From: UBA2211 sp049302695
GTDB taxonomy: Bacteria > Patescibacteriota > Minisyncoccia > Minisyncoccales > Minisyncoccaceae
Length of the DNA stretch: 22,137 nt
NCBI GenBank assembly: GCA_049302695.1
Contig: JBAQMJ010000013.1
Span: 1 to 22,137 of the forward strand
Direction: 5' to 3'
This document shows, piece after piece, positions 1-5,927 of this stretch. Position numbers and translations under genes: made by a program. Within the stretch, counting starts at the first letter, position 1; the number at the start of each line of letters is the position of its first letter. The notes under the pieces are model-generated. The model was not told where the DNA came from. It saw only the letters and a list, made by a program, of their open reading frames with translations, and made no database searches.

Positions 1-1
1 G

Positions 2-196
2 GGCATAGATTTTTTAGGGTATATTGTTTTTAAAGACTACGTTCTTTTAAGAAAAAACACTATTAAAAGATTCATGAAGAAAATTAAATACAAAGAGGAT
101 GAAGTAGTGAGAAAATCATGGTTTGCCTATGCAAAACATGCTAATTCATATTCATTAAGCAAGAAAATATTCTCTTTGCCCGTTAATACGCTATAA
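2..196 (+). CDS. Reverse transcriptase, C-terminal end (partial)
   Basis: The frame is open from the left edge of the window to TAA at 194-196, giving 64 residues. It starts GIDFLGYIVFKDYVLLRK and continues through a basic helix (TIKRFMKKIK) to WFAYAKHANSYSLSKK. FLGY followed by a hydrophobic strand, LR(K/R) and a basic helix, then a Y-x-K-H-x-N-S-Y motif, is what I know from the end of bacterial reverse transcriptases of diversity-generating retroelements, which are frequent in CPR genomes. Group II intron maturases also have FLGF here but then continue into an X/maturase domain, and this protein stops. The catalytic YxDD motif lies outside the window. A template repeat and variable target gene would be expected nearby; I could not find an adenine-biased repeat pair within the window. 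Confidence 0.7.
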   Translation, partial: GIDFLGYIVFKDYVLLRKNTIKRFMKKIKYKEDEVVRKSWFAYAKHANSYSLSKKIFSLPVNTL

Positions 197-203
197 GGTT
201 TTT

Positions 204-251
204 ATTTACTTTCTTCCTTAAACAAGCTAATATATTAATATGCTTATAGAT
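204..251 (+). repeat. 48-bp direct repeat, copy 1 (relic leaderless promoter plus start codon)
   Basis: Positions 204-251 are identical to 943-990. The repeat contains TTTACT at 205-210, a 17-base spacer, TAATAT at 228-233, six bases, and ATG at 240. This is exactly the leaderless promoter layout seen at other genes in this window. The ATG is followed by CTTATAGATGAT, coding MLIDD, the same first five residues as Obg. The 15 bases TAATATGCTTATAGA (236-250) recur at the obg start (1717-1731). I read this as a stranded copy of the former obg promoter and first codons. Confidence 0.85.
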
Positions 252-334
252 GATTTAATCATGAATTTGGACATAAGGAAAAACAAGAATACTTGCCAGA
301 CAGATTGAAAGGGAAAAAGTATTTGAAAGATTGA
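240..334 (+). pseudogene. Decayed gene remnant downstream of repeat copy 1
   Basis: The ATG at 240 opens a frame of only 22 codons (MLIDDLIMNL...) ending in TGA at 306-308. In the next frame, after TGA at 251-253, residues NHEFGHKEKQEYLPDRLKGK can be read to TGA at 332-334. EYLPDRLKGKK resembles the C-terminus of the AAA+ recombination factor RarA/MgsA (consensus like QYLPDELKGRKFY). The sequence after repeat copy 2 (about 991-1045) shows a more decayed version with several stops and YLQPKTKRFFK in the comparable place. The simplest reading is a dead, duplicated fragment. The RarA assignment comes from a short motif only and is tentative. Confidence 0.3.
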
Positions 335-382
335 TATTTTATGAATAAAAATCAGATGCGGGCATTAAAAGAAAACAATACT

Positions 383-407
383 AAACCAGGATTCAATCCT
401 GGTTTTT
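383..407 (+). terminator. Rho-independent terminator
   Basis: AAACCAGGA (383-391), loop TTCAA, TCCTGGTTT (397-405), then two more T. It would end rightward transcripts coming from the reverse transcriptase and the relic region. Confidence 0.75.
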
Positions 408-433
408 GAGTTGCGCTTTTGTAAATTTAGATT

Positions 434-462
434 TTGACAAAAATCATCAATAAATGTATTAC
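434..462 (+). promoter_or_regulatory. Sigma-70-like promoter for the membrane protein gene
   Basis: TTGACA (434-439), 17 bases, TATTAC (457-462). The predicted RNA start near 469 lies downstream of the in-frame ATG at 454, which excludes that codon and favours the ATG at 502. Confidence 0.6.
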
Positions 463-501
463 TATCTTAGTACTGCAACTGCATGTTGCGAGGTGGTTGA
501 A

Positions 502-912
502 ATGGATATTAAAAAGGTAGTTATTGTTCTTGTTGTTATGAATGCTTATTCGACGGCAAGCTTGCTTGCATTGCCGGTAAAGGGGAGCATAGCTTACATT
601 TCGATAATTATTTCTTCTGGTTTATTAGTATTATTTACTACGATATTCCTTATCGGTATTGCTGGAAGATTTGTTCTCGACAAAGTAAGAGAAGAGAGGA
701 AGTTAAAAGAATTTGAAAACATGTTTGAGGGTTTTTCTCTGCGATCAGCCGTTCTGATGGTTATTGGGGCGCTTCTAATGTTGACAGCGTTTTTAAATCT
801 ATCGGGACCGTTATTCTTTTCAGCTTTCTTGGGGATGATGGCCTTCCTTTATGGATTCTACTGTTCCTTTTCCTTCCCATACGCTGGATTGTCAGATGAT
901 TATGCGAGTTAA
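502..912 (+). CDS. Small multi-spanning membrane protein, function unknown
   Basis: The protein has 136 residues and begins MDIKKVVIVL. The ATG at 502 is chosen because AGGTGG (491-496) precedes it at good spacing and an upstream in-frame ATG at 454 overlaps the -10 box. Four hydrophobic segments are visible at about residues 5-23, 31-54, 81-101 and 103-124. A charged loop (VREERKLKEFENMF) lies between segments two and three. The gene stands alone between its own promoter and a terminator, and it is bracketed by the two 48-bp repeat copies, which suggests that it arrived as a unit. I recognise no family. There are no catalytic motifs and no signal peptide cleavage site. Confidence 0.7.
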   Translation: MDIKKVVIVLVVMNAYSTASLLALPVKGSIAYISIIISSGLLVLFTTIFLIGIAGRFVLDKVREERKLKEFENMFEGFSLRSAVLMVIGALLMLTAFLNLSGPLFFSAFLGMMAFLYGFYCSFSFPYAGLSDDYAS

Positions 913-915
913 GCT

Positions 916-941
916 GGATATCTTTAATGGTATCCTTTTTT
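916..941 (+). terminator. Rho-independent terminator after the membrane protein gene
   Basis: GGATATC (916-922), loop TTTAAT, GGTATCC (929-935) with one T-G pair, then six T. It begins three bases after the stop codon. Confidence 0.75.
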
Positions 942-942
942 C

Positions 943-990
943 ATTTACTTTCTTCCTTAAACAAGCTAATATATTAATATGCTTATAGAT
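943..990 (+). repeat. 48-bp direct repeat, copy 2
   Basis: Identical to 204-251, with ATG at 979 and TAATAT at 967-972 six bases upstream of it. Beyond 990 the similarity to copy 1 continues with small gaps (GATTATGAATTCGGA against AATCATGAATTTGGA) and then fades by about 1045. The copy lies directly upstream of the toxin-antitoxin promoter. Copy-to-copy distance is 739 bp, and copy 2 to the matching obg start is 742 bp. Confidence 0.85.
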
Positions 991-1051
991 ATGATTATGA
1001 ATTCGGATAAAAAATATCTACAACCAAAAACAAAAAGGTTTTTTAAATTAG

Positions 1052-1080
1052 TTGACTTATTATAGCATATATGCTATATA
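1052..1080 (+). promoter_or_regulatory. Toxin-antitoxin promoter with 18-bp perfect palindrome (operator)
   Basis: TTGACT (1052-1057), 17 bases, TATATA (1075-1080). TATAGCATATATGCTATA (1061-1078) is a perfect 18-bp palindrome that fills most of the spacer and covers four bases of the -10 box. That is the placement expected of an operator through which a HigA-type antitoxin represses its own operon. RNA should start near 1087, one or two bases before the ATG at 1089, so the transcript is close to leaderless. Confidence 0.8.
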
Positions 1081-1088
1081 GACAAAAG

Positions 1089-1451
1089 ATGGAAAAGAAA
1101 TACAAAGTATATTATTTCTTTGATAAAAAGGGAATCGAGCCAGTCAGAGAATATATTAATAGCCAGTCATTAAAAGAAAGAGTTAAAATTTTTAGCTTTA
1201 TAGATTTTTTGGAAAATAGCGGAGGTTATTTAGAAGAGCCCTATTCTAAGCACGTAAAAGATAAAATTAGAGAATTGAGAATCGATTTTTCTAAAAATCG
1301 TCACAGAATAATGTATTTTACATTTACGGGAGAGAAGATAGTTTTATTGAGTGCTTTTACTAAAAAGACAGAAAAAACTCCGCAAAAAGAAATTAATAAG
1401 GCAATTAATAATTATAATAATTTTTTGTTAAATAAAGAAAAATATGACTAA
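1089..1451 (+). CDS. higB: HigB/RelE-type toxin (phage Gp49-like family)
   Basis: This 120-residue protein is a predicted mRNA-cleaving, ribosome-dependent toxin of the RelE/HigB fold, Gp49-like (DUF891) branch. The family pattern is clear: KDKIRELRID at 58-67, then a basic RHRIMYF strand at 71-77, IVLLSAFTKKTEKTPQKEI at 84-102, and a final helix. The KKT-x-K-TP motif is typical. The ATG at 1089 is used because an in-frame ATG at 1071 lies within the palindromic promoter. The gene overlaps the antitoxin by eight bases. The toxin-first gene order is the usual order for higBA. Length is normal for the family, so the toxin looks intact. Confidence 0.85.
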   Translation: MEKKYKVYYFFDKKGIEPVREYINSQSLKERVKIFSFIDFLENSGGYLEEPYSKHVKDKIRELRIDFSKNRHRIMYFTFTGEKIVLLSAFTKKTEKTPQKEINKAINNYNNFLLNKEKYD

Positions 1452-1719
1452 TTACGAAAAGCATTTGCAAGAACATCTTAAAGACCCAGTATTTAAAAGA
1501 GAATACGAAAAGGAATGCCAGAAGATAAAGCTAGCATATGAAATTATGCAATTGAGAAAGAAAAAGAAAATGTCTCAAGTCGAGCTTGCTAAGAAAATAG
1601 GAACAACCCAGAGCGTTGTTGCGAGAATGGAAGCAGGGAAGCAGAATCTTTCTGTAGATACTCTTTCTAAAATAGCAAACGCTTTTAATTGCGAAGTTAA
1701 GATTGCTTTTGCAAACTAA
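1444..1719 (+). CDS. higA: HigA-type antitoxin, XRE helix-turn-helix
   Basis: This 91-residue protein neutralises the toxin and probably binds the palindrome at 1061-1078. An N-terminal helical part (residues 1-32) precedes a Cro/C1-type HTH domain at about 33-85, with MSQVELAKKIG as first and second helices, TTQSVVARMEAGK as recognition helix and turn, and LSVDTLSKIANAF closing the domain. It starts eight bases before the toxin stop, which implies translational coupling. Its own stop (1717-1719) is followed after one base by the obg ATG, so obg is likely translated from the same mRNA. Confidence 0.88.
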   Translation: MTNYEKHLQEHLKDPVFKREYEKECQKIKLAYEIMQLRKKKKMSQVELAKKIGTTQSVVARMEAGKQNLSVDTLSKIANAFNCEVKIAFAN

Positions 1720-1720
1720 T

Positions 1721-2674
1721 ATGCTTATAGACGATGTAACAATTAGAGTCAGAGCGGGAAACGGAGGCAAAGGCTGCGTTGCTTTTCAAAAGAGCAGATA
1801 TGCTAAAGGCCCCACAGGAGGTTCCGGCGGAGAAGGCGGCAGTTTTTATTTTGTCGGAGTGTCTGACCTATCTGCTTTAAAGCAATTCCGTTTTAAGAAA
1901 TCGGTTCAAGCCGAAGACGGAGGAAATGGAAAAGGTGAATTTGTTGACGGGCCAAAAGGCAATGATGTTATTTTTAAGATTCCGGTAGGAACAGTGATTC
2001 ATAATTTGGATAAAAGGGAAGATATTGAAATTGTAAAAATAGGAGATCCGATTTTGATTGGCAAGGGTGGAAAAGGAGGAAGAGGCAATTTCCTTTTCCG
2101 ATCTTCAACTAACACTACTCCTTTGCAGTGTCAGCCTGGATTAAAAGGAGAGGCCTTCACTCTTCGTTTGGAATTGAAAATGATTGCTGATGTCGGCTTT
2201 ATCGGATTGCCCAATGTCGGCAAGTCCAGTCTATTGAAAGAATTAACTAATGCTGATCCTAAGGTTGCCAATTATCCTTTTACAACCCTTGAGCCTCACC
2301 TTGGCGTTTATTACGATTTAATTTTGGCTGATATTCCTGGATTGATTGAAGGAGCTTCGGAAGGAAAAGGATTGGGAATTAAGTTTTTAAGGCACGTTGA
2401 AAGAACGAAAATATTGTTTCATTTGATTTCGGCCGAGTCGGAAGATTTCAAGAAAGATTACGAGACTATTAGGAAAGAGCTGGGAGATTATAATAAGGAT
2501 TTATTGGATAAGGAGGAATATGTCTTTATCACTAAGACTGATATGGTAGACAAAGATGTTTTAAAAGAAAAGATGAAGAAATGGAGAAAGAAGATGATTC
2601 CTATGTCCATTTATGACTATGACAGCATTGAAAAAGTGAAAGAAGTTCTGAATAAAATCATGAAAAAGAAGTAA
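1721..2674 (+). CDS. obgE: Obg-family GTPase (GTPase ObgE/CgtA)
   Basis: This is an essential GTPase of late 50S ribosome assembly. The 317-residue protein has the glycine-rich Obg fold at about 1-156 (AGNGGKG 12-18, GGSGGEGG 33-40, GKGGKGGRGN 114-123). The GTPase domain follows, with G1 GLPNVGKS (162-169), switch I YPFTTLEP (185-192), G3 DIPG (204-207) and G4 TKTD (271-274, against the usual NKxD). The C-terminal OCT domain of longer Obg proteins is absent. The ATG at 1721 gives the standard MLIDDVTI start; an upstream TTG at 1703 lies inside higA. There is no Shine-Dalgarno and no -10 box at the leaderless position, so expression probably depends on the toxin-antitoxin promoter. See the repeat entries for its apparent former promoter. 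Confidence 0.95.
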   Translation: MLIDDVTIRVRAGNGGKGCVAFQKSRYAKGPTGGSGGEGGSFYFVGVSDLSALKQFRFKKSVQAEDGGNGKGEFVDGPKGNDVIFKIPVGTVIHNLDKREDIEIVKIGDPILIGKGGKGGRGNFLFRSSTNTTPLQCQPGLKGEAFTLRLELKMIADVGFIGLPNVGKSSLLKELTNADPKVANYPFTTLEPHLGVYYDLILADIPGLIEGASEGKGLGIKFLRHVERTKILFHLISAESEDFKKDYETIRKELGDYNKDLLDKEEYVFITKTDMVDKDVLKEKMKKWRKKMIPMSIYDYDSIEKVKEVLNKIMKKK

Positions 2675-2694
2675 CGGGCGACCGTTGCTTTTTT
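2671..2694 (+). terminator. Terminator overlapping the obg stop codon
   Basis: GTAACGG (2671-2677), GNRA-type loop GCGA, CCGTTGC (2682-2688) with one T-G pair, then six T. It overlaps the obg TAA (2672-2674). The -35 box of the next promoter lies in its descending arm and T-run. Confidence 0.8.
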
Positions 2695-2741
2695 CTTTGC
2701 TTTATTGTATGATTGAGCCGGTCCTTAACATGGGCCGGAGG
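2685..2741 (+). promoter_or_regulatory. Promoter and 5' hairpin leader of the gene at 2749
   Basis: TTGCTT (2685-2690), 17 bases, TATGAT (2708-2713). Predicted RNA start is near 2719. The leader opens with a stem CCGGTCC (2718-2724), loop TTAACAT, GGGCCGG (2732-2738). The end of the stem overlaps the Shine-Dalgarno GGAGG (2737-2741), which lies seven bases before ATG. The hairpin could protect the 5' end or modulate ribosome access. Confidence 0.65.
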
Positions 2742-2748
2742 ATAAAGA

Positions 2749-3510
2749 ATGGGAAAAAATTTAGTTCTGGAGATGAGAGAAGCTTTTGAGAAGGATAATC
2801 CGGGCAAGAAGGTGAGCCATCTTGATGCTACCTGTGTTTGTTTGCATCATGTGGCAAAGATTAAGGAAACTACGGAAGAAAAAAAGAAAGTAGAGGAAGC
2901 GATAACTCCCAACTGGCTATGGGCCTGCGCAATGGACGGGAATTGTTCCATGTTCCATATGCAGAGTTTTTCCATCTACGATGATGAAAATTTCGTAGAC
3001 GAAAAGAAAACGCCGTACAGGTATTACACTCAAGAGCTTCTTGAGAATCTTTTTGCCAACTGCAAGGGCGATTGCTATTGTCCGCCTTGCTGGTTGATTG
3101 ATCTTGATCAGCGTTTTGTTCGGCTGCGGGCGCAGAAGATTCTGCCCAAACCACATGATTTCGCCGGGAGCGACGAAGATTGGAATCAGCAACTGGAAGA
3201 AAAAGTGAAAGAGGTCGTCAAGGCCTGTCGCGAAGAAGGGAAATTGCCTCATATCACTCAAGAGGCGATCCGGCAGAAAATCGATGTTTTCATCGGTCAG
3301 AGCAAGGTCCGTCTGGTTGAGCATTTCCGGGAGTTCCTGGGAGAAACTGTAACAGAAGAGGAATACCTGAGAATGGTTTCCGGTCTTCTTGCGGGTGACT
3401 TCGAAGGCGCCCTTAATCTCATTAAGGAAAAGAATATGGTGTTGCCGCCTGGCGATCTGAAAAAACTTTTCTATGCCTGGGCTAAACAGGAGGGGATAAG
3501 AATCGAATGA
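2749..3510 (+). CDS. Cys/His-rich protein of unknown function
   Basis: The protein has 253 residues. The N-terminal half has a dense set of possible metal ligands: C29, C31, H33, H34, C60, C66, H70, then C105, C109, C111 and C114 (CKGDCYCPPC). The C-terminal half (about 140-253) is mainly charged helices with no cysteines. A zinc or Fe-S site in the first 120 residues is likely by inspection, but I recognise no named family. Start: ATG with GGAGG seven bases upstream. The coding sequence is richer in GC (frequent CGG, CTG, GTC, GCC codons) than obg or the U32 gene. It has its own promoter, leader hairpin and stop-overlapping terminator, and forms a self-contained unit like the following purC. 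Confidence 0.75.
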   Translation: MGKNLVLEMREAFEKDNPGKKVSHLDATCVCLHHVAKIKETTEEKKKVEEAITPNWLWACAMDGNCSMFHMQSFSIYDDENFVDEKKTPYRYYTQELLENLFANCKGDCYCPPCWLIDLDQRFVRLRAQKILPKPHDFAGSDEDWNQQLEEKVKEVVKACREEGKLPHITQEAIRQKIDVFIGQSKVRLVEHFREFLGETVTEEEYLRMVSGLLAGDFEGALNLIKEKNMVLPPGDLKKLFYAWAKQEGIRIE

Positions 3511-3526
3511 TTTTTGTCCTTTTTTT
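3494..3526 (+). terminator. Terminator overlapping the stop codon of the gene at 2749
   Basis: GGATAAGAATC (3494-3504), loop GAAT, GATTTTTGTCC (3509-3519) pair over 11 positions with two G-T pairs, followed by seven T. The stop codon TGA (3508-3510) is inside the hairpin. Confidence 0.8.
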
Positions 3527-3544
3527 ATGAAATAATAATTCTTG

Positions 3545-3606
3545 TTGCTTTTTTGTTTTAAATATTGTATAAAAAAGACGTCAGCTTACGGGCTGAACCT
3601 TGGAGG
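3545..3606 (+). promoter_or_regulatory. Promoter and 5' hairpin leader of purC
   Basis: TTGCTT (3545-3550), 17 bases, TATAAA (3568-3573). RNA should start at about 3577-3581. The leader begins with TCAGC (3581-3585), loop TTACGG, GCTGA (3592-3596), followed by Shine-Dalgarno GGAGG (3602-3606) five bases before ATG. The arrangement is the same as at 2685-2741. Confidence 0.65.
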
Positions 3607-3611
3607 AAGTC

Positions 3612-4616
3612 ATGAGAAAGGTATTGAGTTTGAGGATGCTGACGCTTCTTTTTCTCATAAAGGGAAGCGAACACAACAAGGTAAGGCGGGCCTTTAGAGT
3701 ACCCGGTCACGATGACTGGATACTCATGTATGTGACCAATAATATCTCGATCGGGGATAGAGTTGTCGCCAGCTTTAAAGGCAAGGGCTTGATATTGAAC
3801 GCGATTGCTGTTCTTGTCAAGAAGATGATTTCATCAATCATTCCGACTGATTTGATTACAGCCGATGATAAAGAGATTCTCGGTGTTTATGGCTGCGATG
3901 CCATGAGCCCGTTTCTGAAAGGAAGGCTGTGTCTTGTCAAAAAGGCAATAGTCATTCCTCTGGAATTAATCACCCGGATTTTTCTCAGAGGATCTTTGTA
4001 CAAGGCTTACCTTGCAAACGGATGCAAGGCGGGTTATTATCTCGGGCACAAGCTGCCGGCAGGGATGAAAGAAGGAGATCGGTTGCCGATTCCAATCTTT
4101 ACCCCAAGCACTAAGGCGCCAGCTGGACAGCATGATGAAAATATCGACTACGGCAAAATGACCTGTTGTCTGAAAAACTGGATGAGGGGAAATAACATTA
4201 TTGGATGGGATGCTCCTGGTCTAGCCCAAGCAATCAGATCAAGCAGCCTGGCTATCGCCATTGCCGTGAGTTCTTTGGCAGAAAAACACGGACTGATTTT
4301 CGAAGATACTAAATTCGAATTCGGCCTGATTCCTGTTTGGAAAGACGGAAAGATTATCGGCTACACCCTCGTCTTAATTGACGAAGCGATGACCCCAGAT
4401 TCTTCCCGGATTGTCTTCGAGGGCAGAAATGTCTGCAAGCAATATGCCCGGAATTACTCCGAACAGATCAAATGGGATGGCGAATCAAAGATCGCTTTCC
4501 CGAAAGAGGTGGAAGATACATTCATCTCTAACTATCGCTTCGTTCAGGCGCAGATAGAAAACATCTCTCTTTTTACAAAGAGAGTTTTGCTTTTATATCC
4601 TTCAATTTTGTGCTAA
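3612..4616 (+). CDS. purC: Phosphoribosylaminoimidazole-succinocarboxamide synthase (SAICAR synthetase)
   Basis: The enzyme joins CAIR and aspartate with ATP in purine biosynthesis. The 334-residue frame has the PurC landmarks: FKGKGLILNAIA (55-66), the phosphate-binding strand IPLELITRIFLRGSLYK (115-131), FTPSTKAPAGQHDENI (163-178), KFEFG (234-238) and LIDEAMTPDSSRI (255-267). Its length fits the long (yeast-like) branch rather than the 237-residue E. coli form. ATG at 3612 is chosen for the GGAGG five bases upstream. The last 16 residues (from about 319) are encoded across a perfect terminator hairpin and end in the -10 box of the next gene, so they may be an extension past a lost stop codon. 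No other purine gene is in the window. Its GC-richer codon use matches the gene at 2749. Confidence 0.9.
   Translation: MRKVLSLRMLTLLFLIKGSEHNKVRRAFRVPGHDDWILMYVTNNISIGDRVVASFKGKGLILNAIAVLVKKMISSIIPTDLITADDKEILGVYGCDAMSPFLKGRLCLVKKAIVIPLELITRIFLRGSLYKAYLANGCKAGYYLGHKLPAGMKEGDRLPIPIFTPSTKAPAGQHDENIDYGKMTCCLKNWMRGNNIIGWDAPGLAQAIRSSSLAIAIAVSSLAEKHGLIFEDTKFEFGLIPVWKDGKIIGYTLVLIDEAMTPDSSRIVFEGRNVCKQYARNYSEQIKWDGESKIAFPKEVEDTFISNYRFVQAQIENISLFTKRVLLLYPSILC
4565..4594 (+). terminator. Terminator inside the purC 3' end
   Basis: CTCTCTTT (4565-4572), loop TTAC, AAAGAGAG (4577-4584), then TTTTGCTTTT. The stem is a perfect eight pairs. It lies entirely within the open purC frame, 20 or more bases before the stop codon. 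Confidence 0.75.
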
Positions 4617-4619
4617 AAT
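4587..4619 (+). promoter_or_regulatory. Leaderless promoter of the U32 peptidase gene
   Basis: Extended -10 TGCTAAAAT (4611-4619), six bases, ATG at 4626, so RNA should start at the A of ATG. The TAA stop of purC is the first part of this -10 box. A TTGCTT at 4587-4592 is four bases too far for an ideal -35, so the extended -10 probably carries the promoter. Confidence 0.6.
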
Positions 4620-4625
4620 ACAGAT

Positions 4626-5828
4626 ATGAAAAAACCAGAATTAATGTGTCCTATTCGCGACTGGGCTAGCTTAGAGGCTTGCAAGCAATATGCTGATGCA
4701 GTCTATTTCGGCGTTTCTGAATTAAGCATGAGGGCAGCCTCAGGAATTAAAAATACTGAGATGGAATCCTTTGTTAAAAAGGTTCATTCATACGGTCTAA
4801 AAGCCTATTTAACGGTCAATTCCGTGGTATACAACCCTGACATCAAAAAGGCGGAAACTTTGGTTAAAAAGGCCAAAAAAGCGGGCGTAGATGCCATTAT
4901 CGTCTGGGACCCAGCGGTCATTCAGATAGCTAAGAAGAATAAGGTGCCTTTTATCATTTCTACCCAGGCTAATATCAGCAATTGGCAATCAGCCGAGTTT
5001 TATAAATCTCTGGGAGCGAAAAGGGTGGTTTTGGCTCGAGAGATGACTTTGAAACAAATAAAGGAATTAAGGAAGAAGACTAAAGTTGAAATTGAAGCGT
5101 TTGTCCATGGAGCAATGTGCATGGCTGTTTCCGGCCGCTGTATTTTGTCCGCCTATCTATATGACAAATCATCTAATTGCGGTTCTTGCGCCCAGCCTTG
5201 TCGAAAGGAGTGGACTTTGTCTGACGATGAAGGAAATAAAATCAGCAATGAAGGACAGTATTTTATGAGTGCCAAGGATTTGAATATGATTGAATTTGTT
5301 CCTGAATTAATTAAGGCAGGAATAGATTCTTTTAAGATTGAAGGAAGAAGAAGAGATCCGAAATATATTGAAGTCACTTCCAGATGCTATCGCGAAGCTA
5401 TTGATTCATATTTTGATAAGACTTTTTCCGATGAAAAAATTGAAAGATGGCAAGAAGAATTATCAACGGTATACAATCGAGGCTTTTCAACTGGATTCTA
5501 TTTCGGCACTCCGGGAAAAGAAGGAATCAGTTATGACAAAGCTGATAATGTTTCCAGTGTTAGAAAAATGCTAGTCGGATATGTTACTCATTATTATCCC
5601 AAGGTTAAAGCTGGTTCAGTCACTTTGAATCATCTTAACTTGAAAGTGGGAGAAAGGATTATCGTCGAAGGCGAACATACCTTTATCGAACAGGATGTTA
5701 AATCTATCCAGGTAAAGAATGAAGATGTTAAAATGGGAAAGAAAGGGGAAGAAGTTGCTATTGTATTTAATGATATTGTTAGAAAAAACGACAAAGTGTT
5801 TTTAATAGCTAAAAGAAAAGTGATATAA
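4626..5828 (+). CDS. U32 peptidase-family protein (RNA hydroxylation type)
   Basis: The 400-residue protein belongs to the U32 family (PrtC/YegQ/RlhA). Characterised members such as TrhP and RlhA are needed for hydroxylation of tRNA U34 or 23S rRNA C2501 rather than for proteolysis. Visible features: MCPIRDWASLEACK with the YFG motif (27-29) in the TIM-barrel-like N-terminus, EAFVHGAMCMAVSGRC (157-172), then C185, C188 and C192, matching the family's Fe-S ligand cysteines, and FKIEGRRRDPKYI (236-248). The C-terminal 60 residues form a small beta domain. Which RNA is modified cannot be told from the sequence. There is no Shine-Dalgarno; the mRNA is probably leaderless. Confidence 0.88.
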   Translation: MKKPELMCPIRDWASLEACKQYADAVYFGVSELSMRAASGIKNTEMESFVKKVHSYGLKAYLTVNSVVYNPDIKKAETLVKKAKKAGVDAIIVWDPAVIQIAKKNKVPFIISTQANISNWQSAEFYKSLGAKRVVLAREMTLKQIKELRKKTKVEIEAFVHGAMCMAVSGRCILSAYLYDKSSNCGSCAQPCRKEWTLSDDEGNKISNEGQYFMSAKDLNMIEFVPELIKAGIDSFKIEGRRRDPKYIEVTSRCYREAIDSYFDKTFSDEKIERWQEELSTVYNRGFSTGFYFGTPGKEGISYDKADNVSSVRKMLVGYVTHYYPKVKAGSVTLNHLNLKVGERIIVEGEHTFIEQDVKSIQVKNEDVKMGKKGEEVAIVFNDIVRKNDKVFLIAKRKVI

Positions 5829-5927
5829 TAGAAATAATTAATTTAGAGGAATTTCAAAAAGATTCGATAAGGAAAGATTTAGGAATTAACGCTCAAGATA
5901 TTAAGAAATATATTTGTCGTATAACGC

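Noticed and set aside
454..501. Upstream in-frame start for the membrane protein gene
   Set aside because: It overlaps the -10 box of a good promoter; the ATG at 502 has AGGTGG in front of it.
204..990. The 48-bp repeat pair as template and variable repeat of a diversity-generating retroelement
   Set aside because: The copies are identical over 48 bp and then differ by small gaps and mixed changes, not by substitutions confined to adenines, and the repeat carries a promoter and a start codon.
1071..1088. Upstream in-frame ATG for the toxin
   Set aside because: It lies inside the palindromic promoter, upstream of the predicted RNA start.
2870..3324. Long open frames on the minus strand across the Cys-rich gene
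   Set aside because: They are shadows of the plus-strand gene, which has promoter, Shine-Dalgarno and terminator; the minus frames have none of these.
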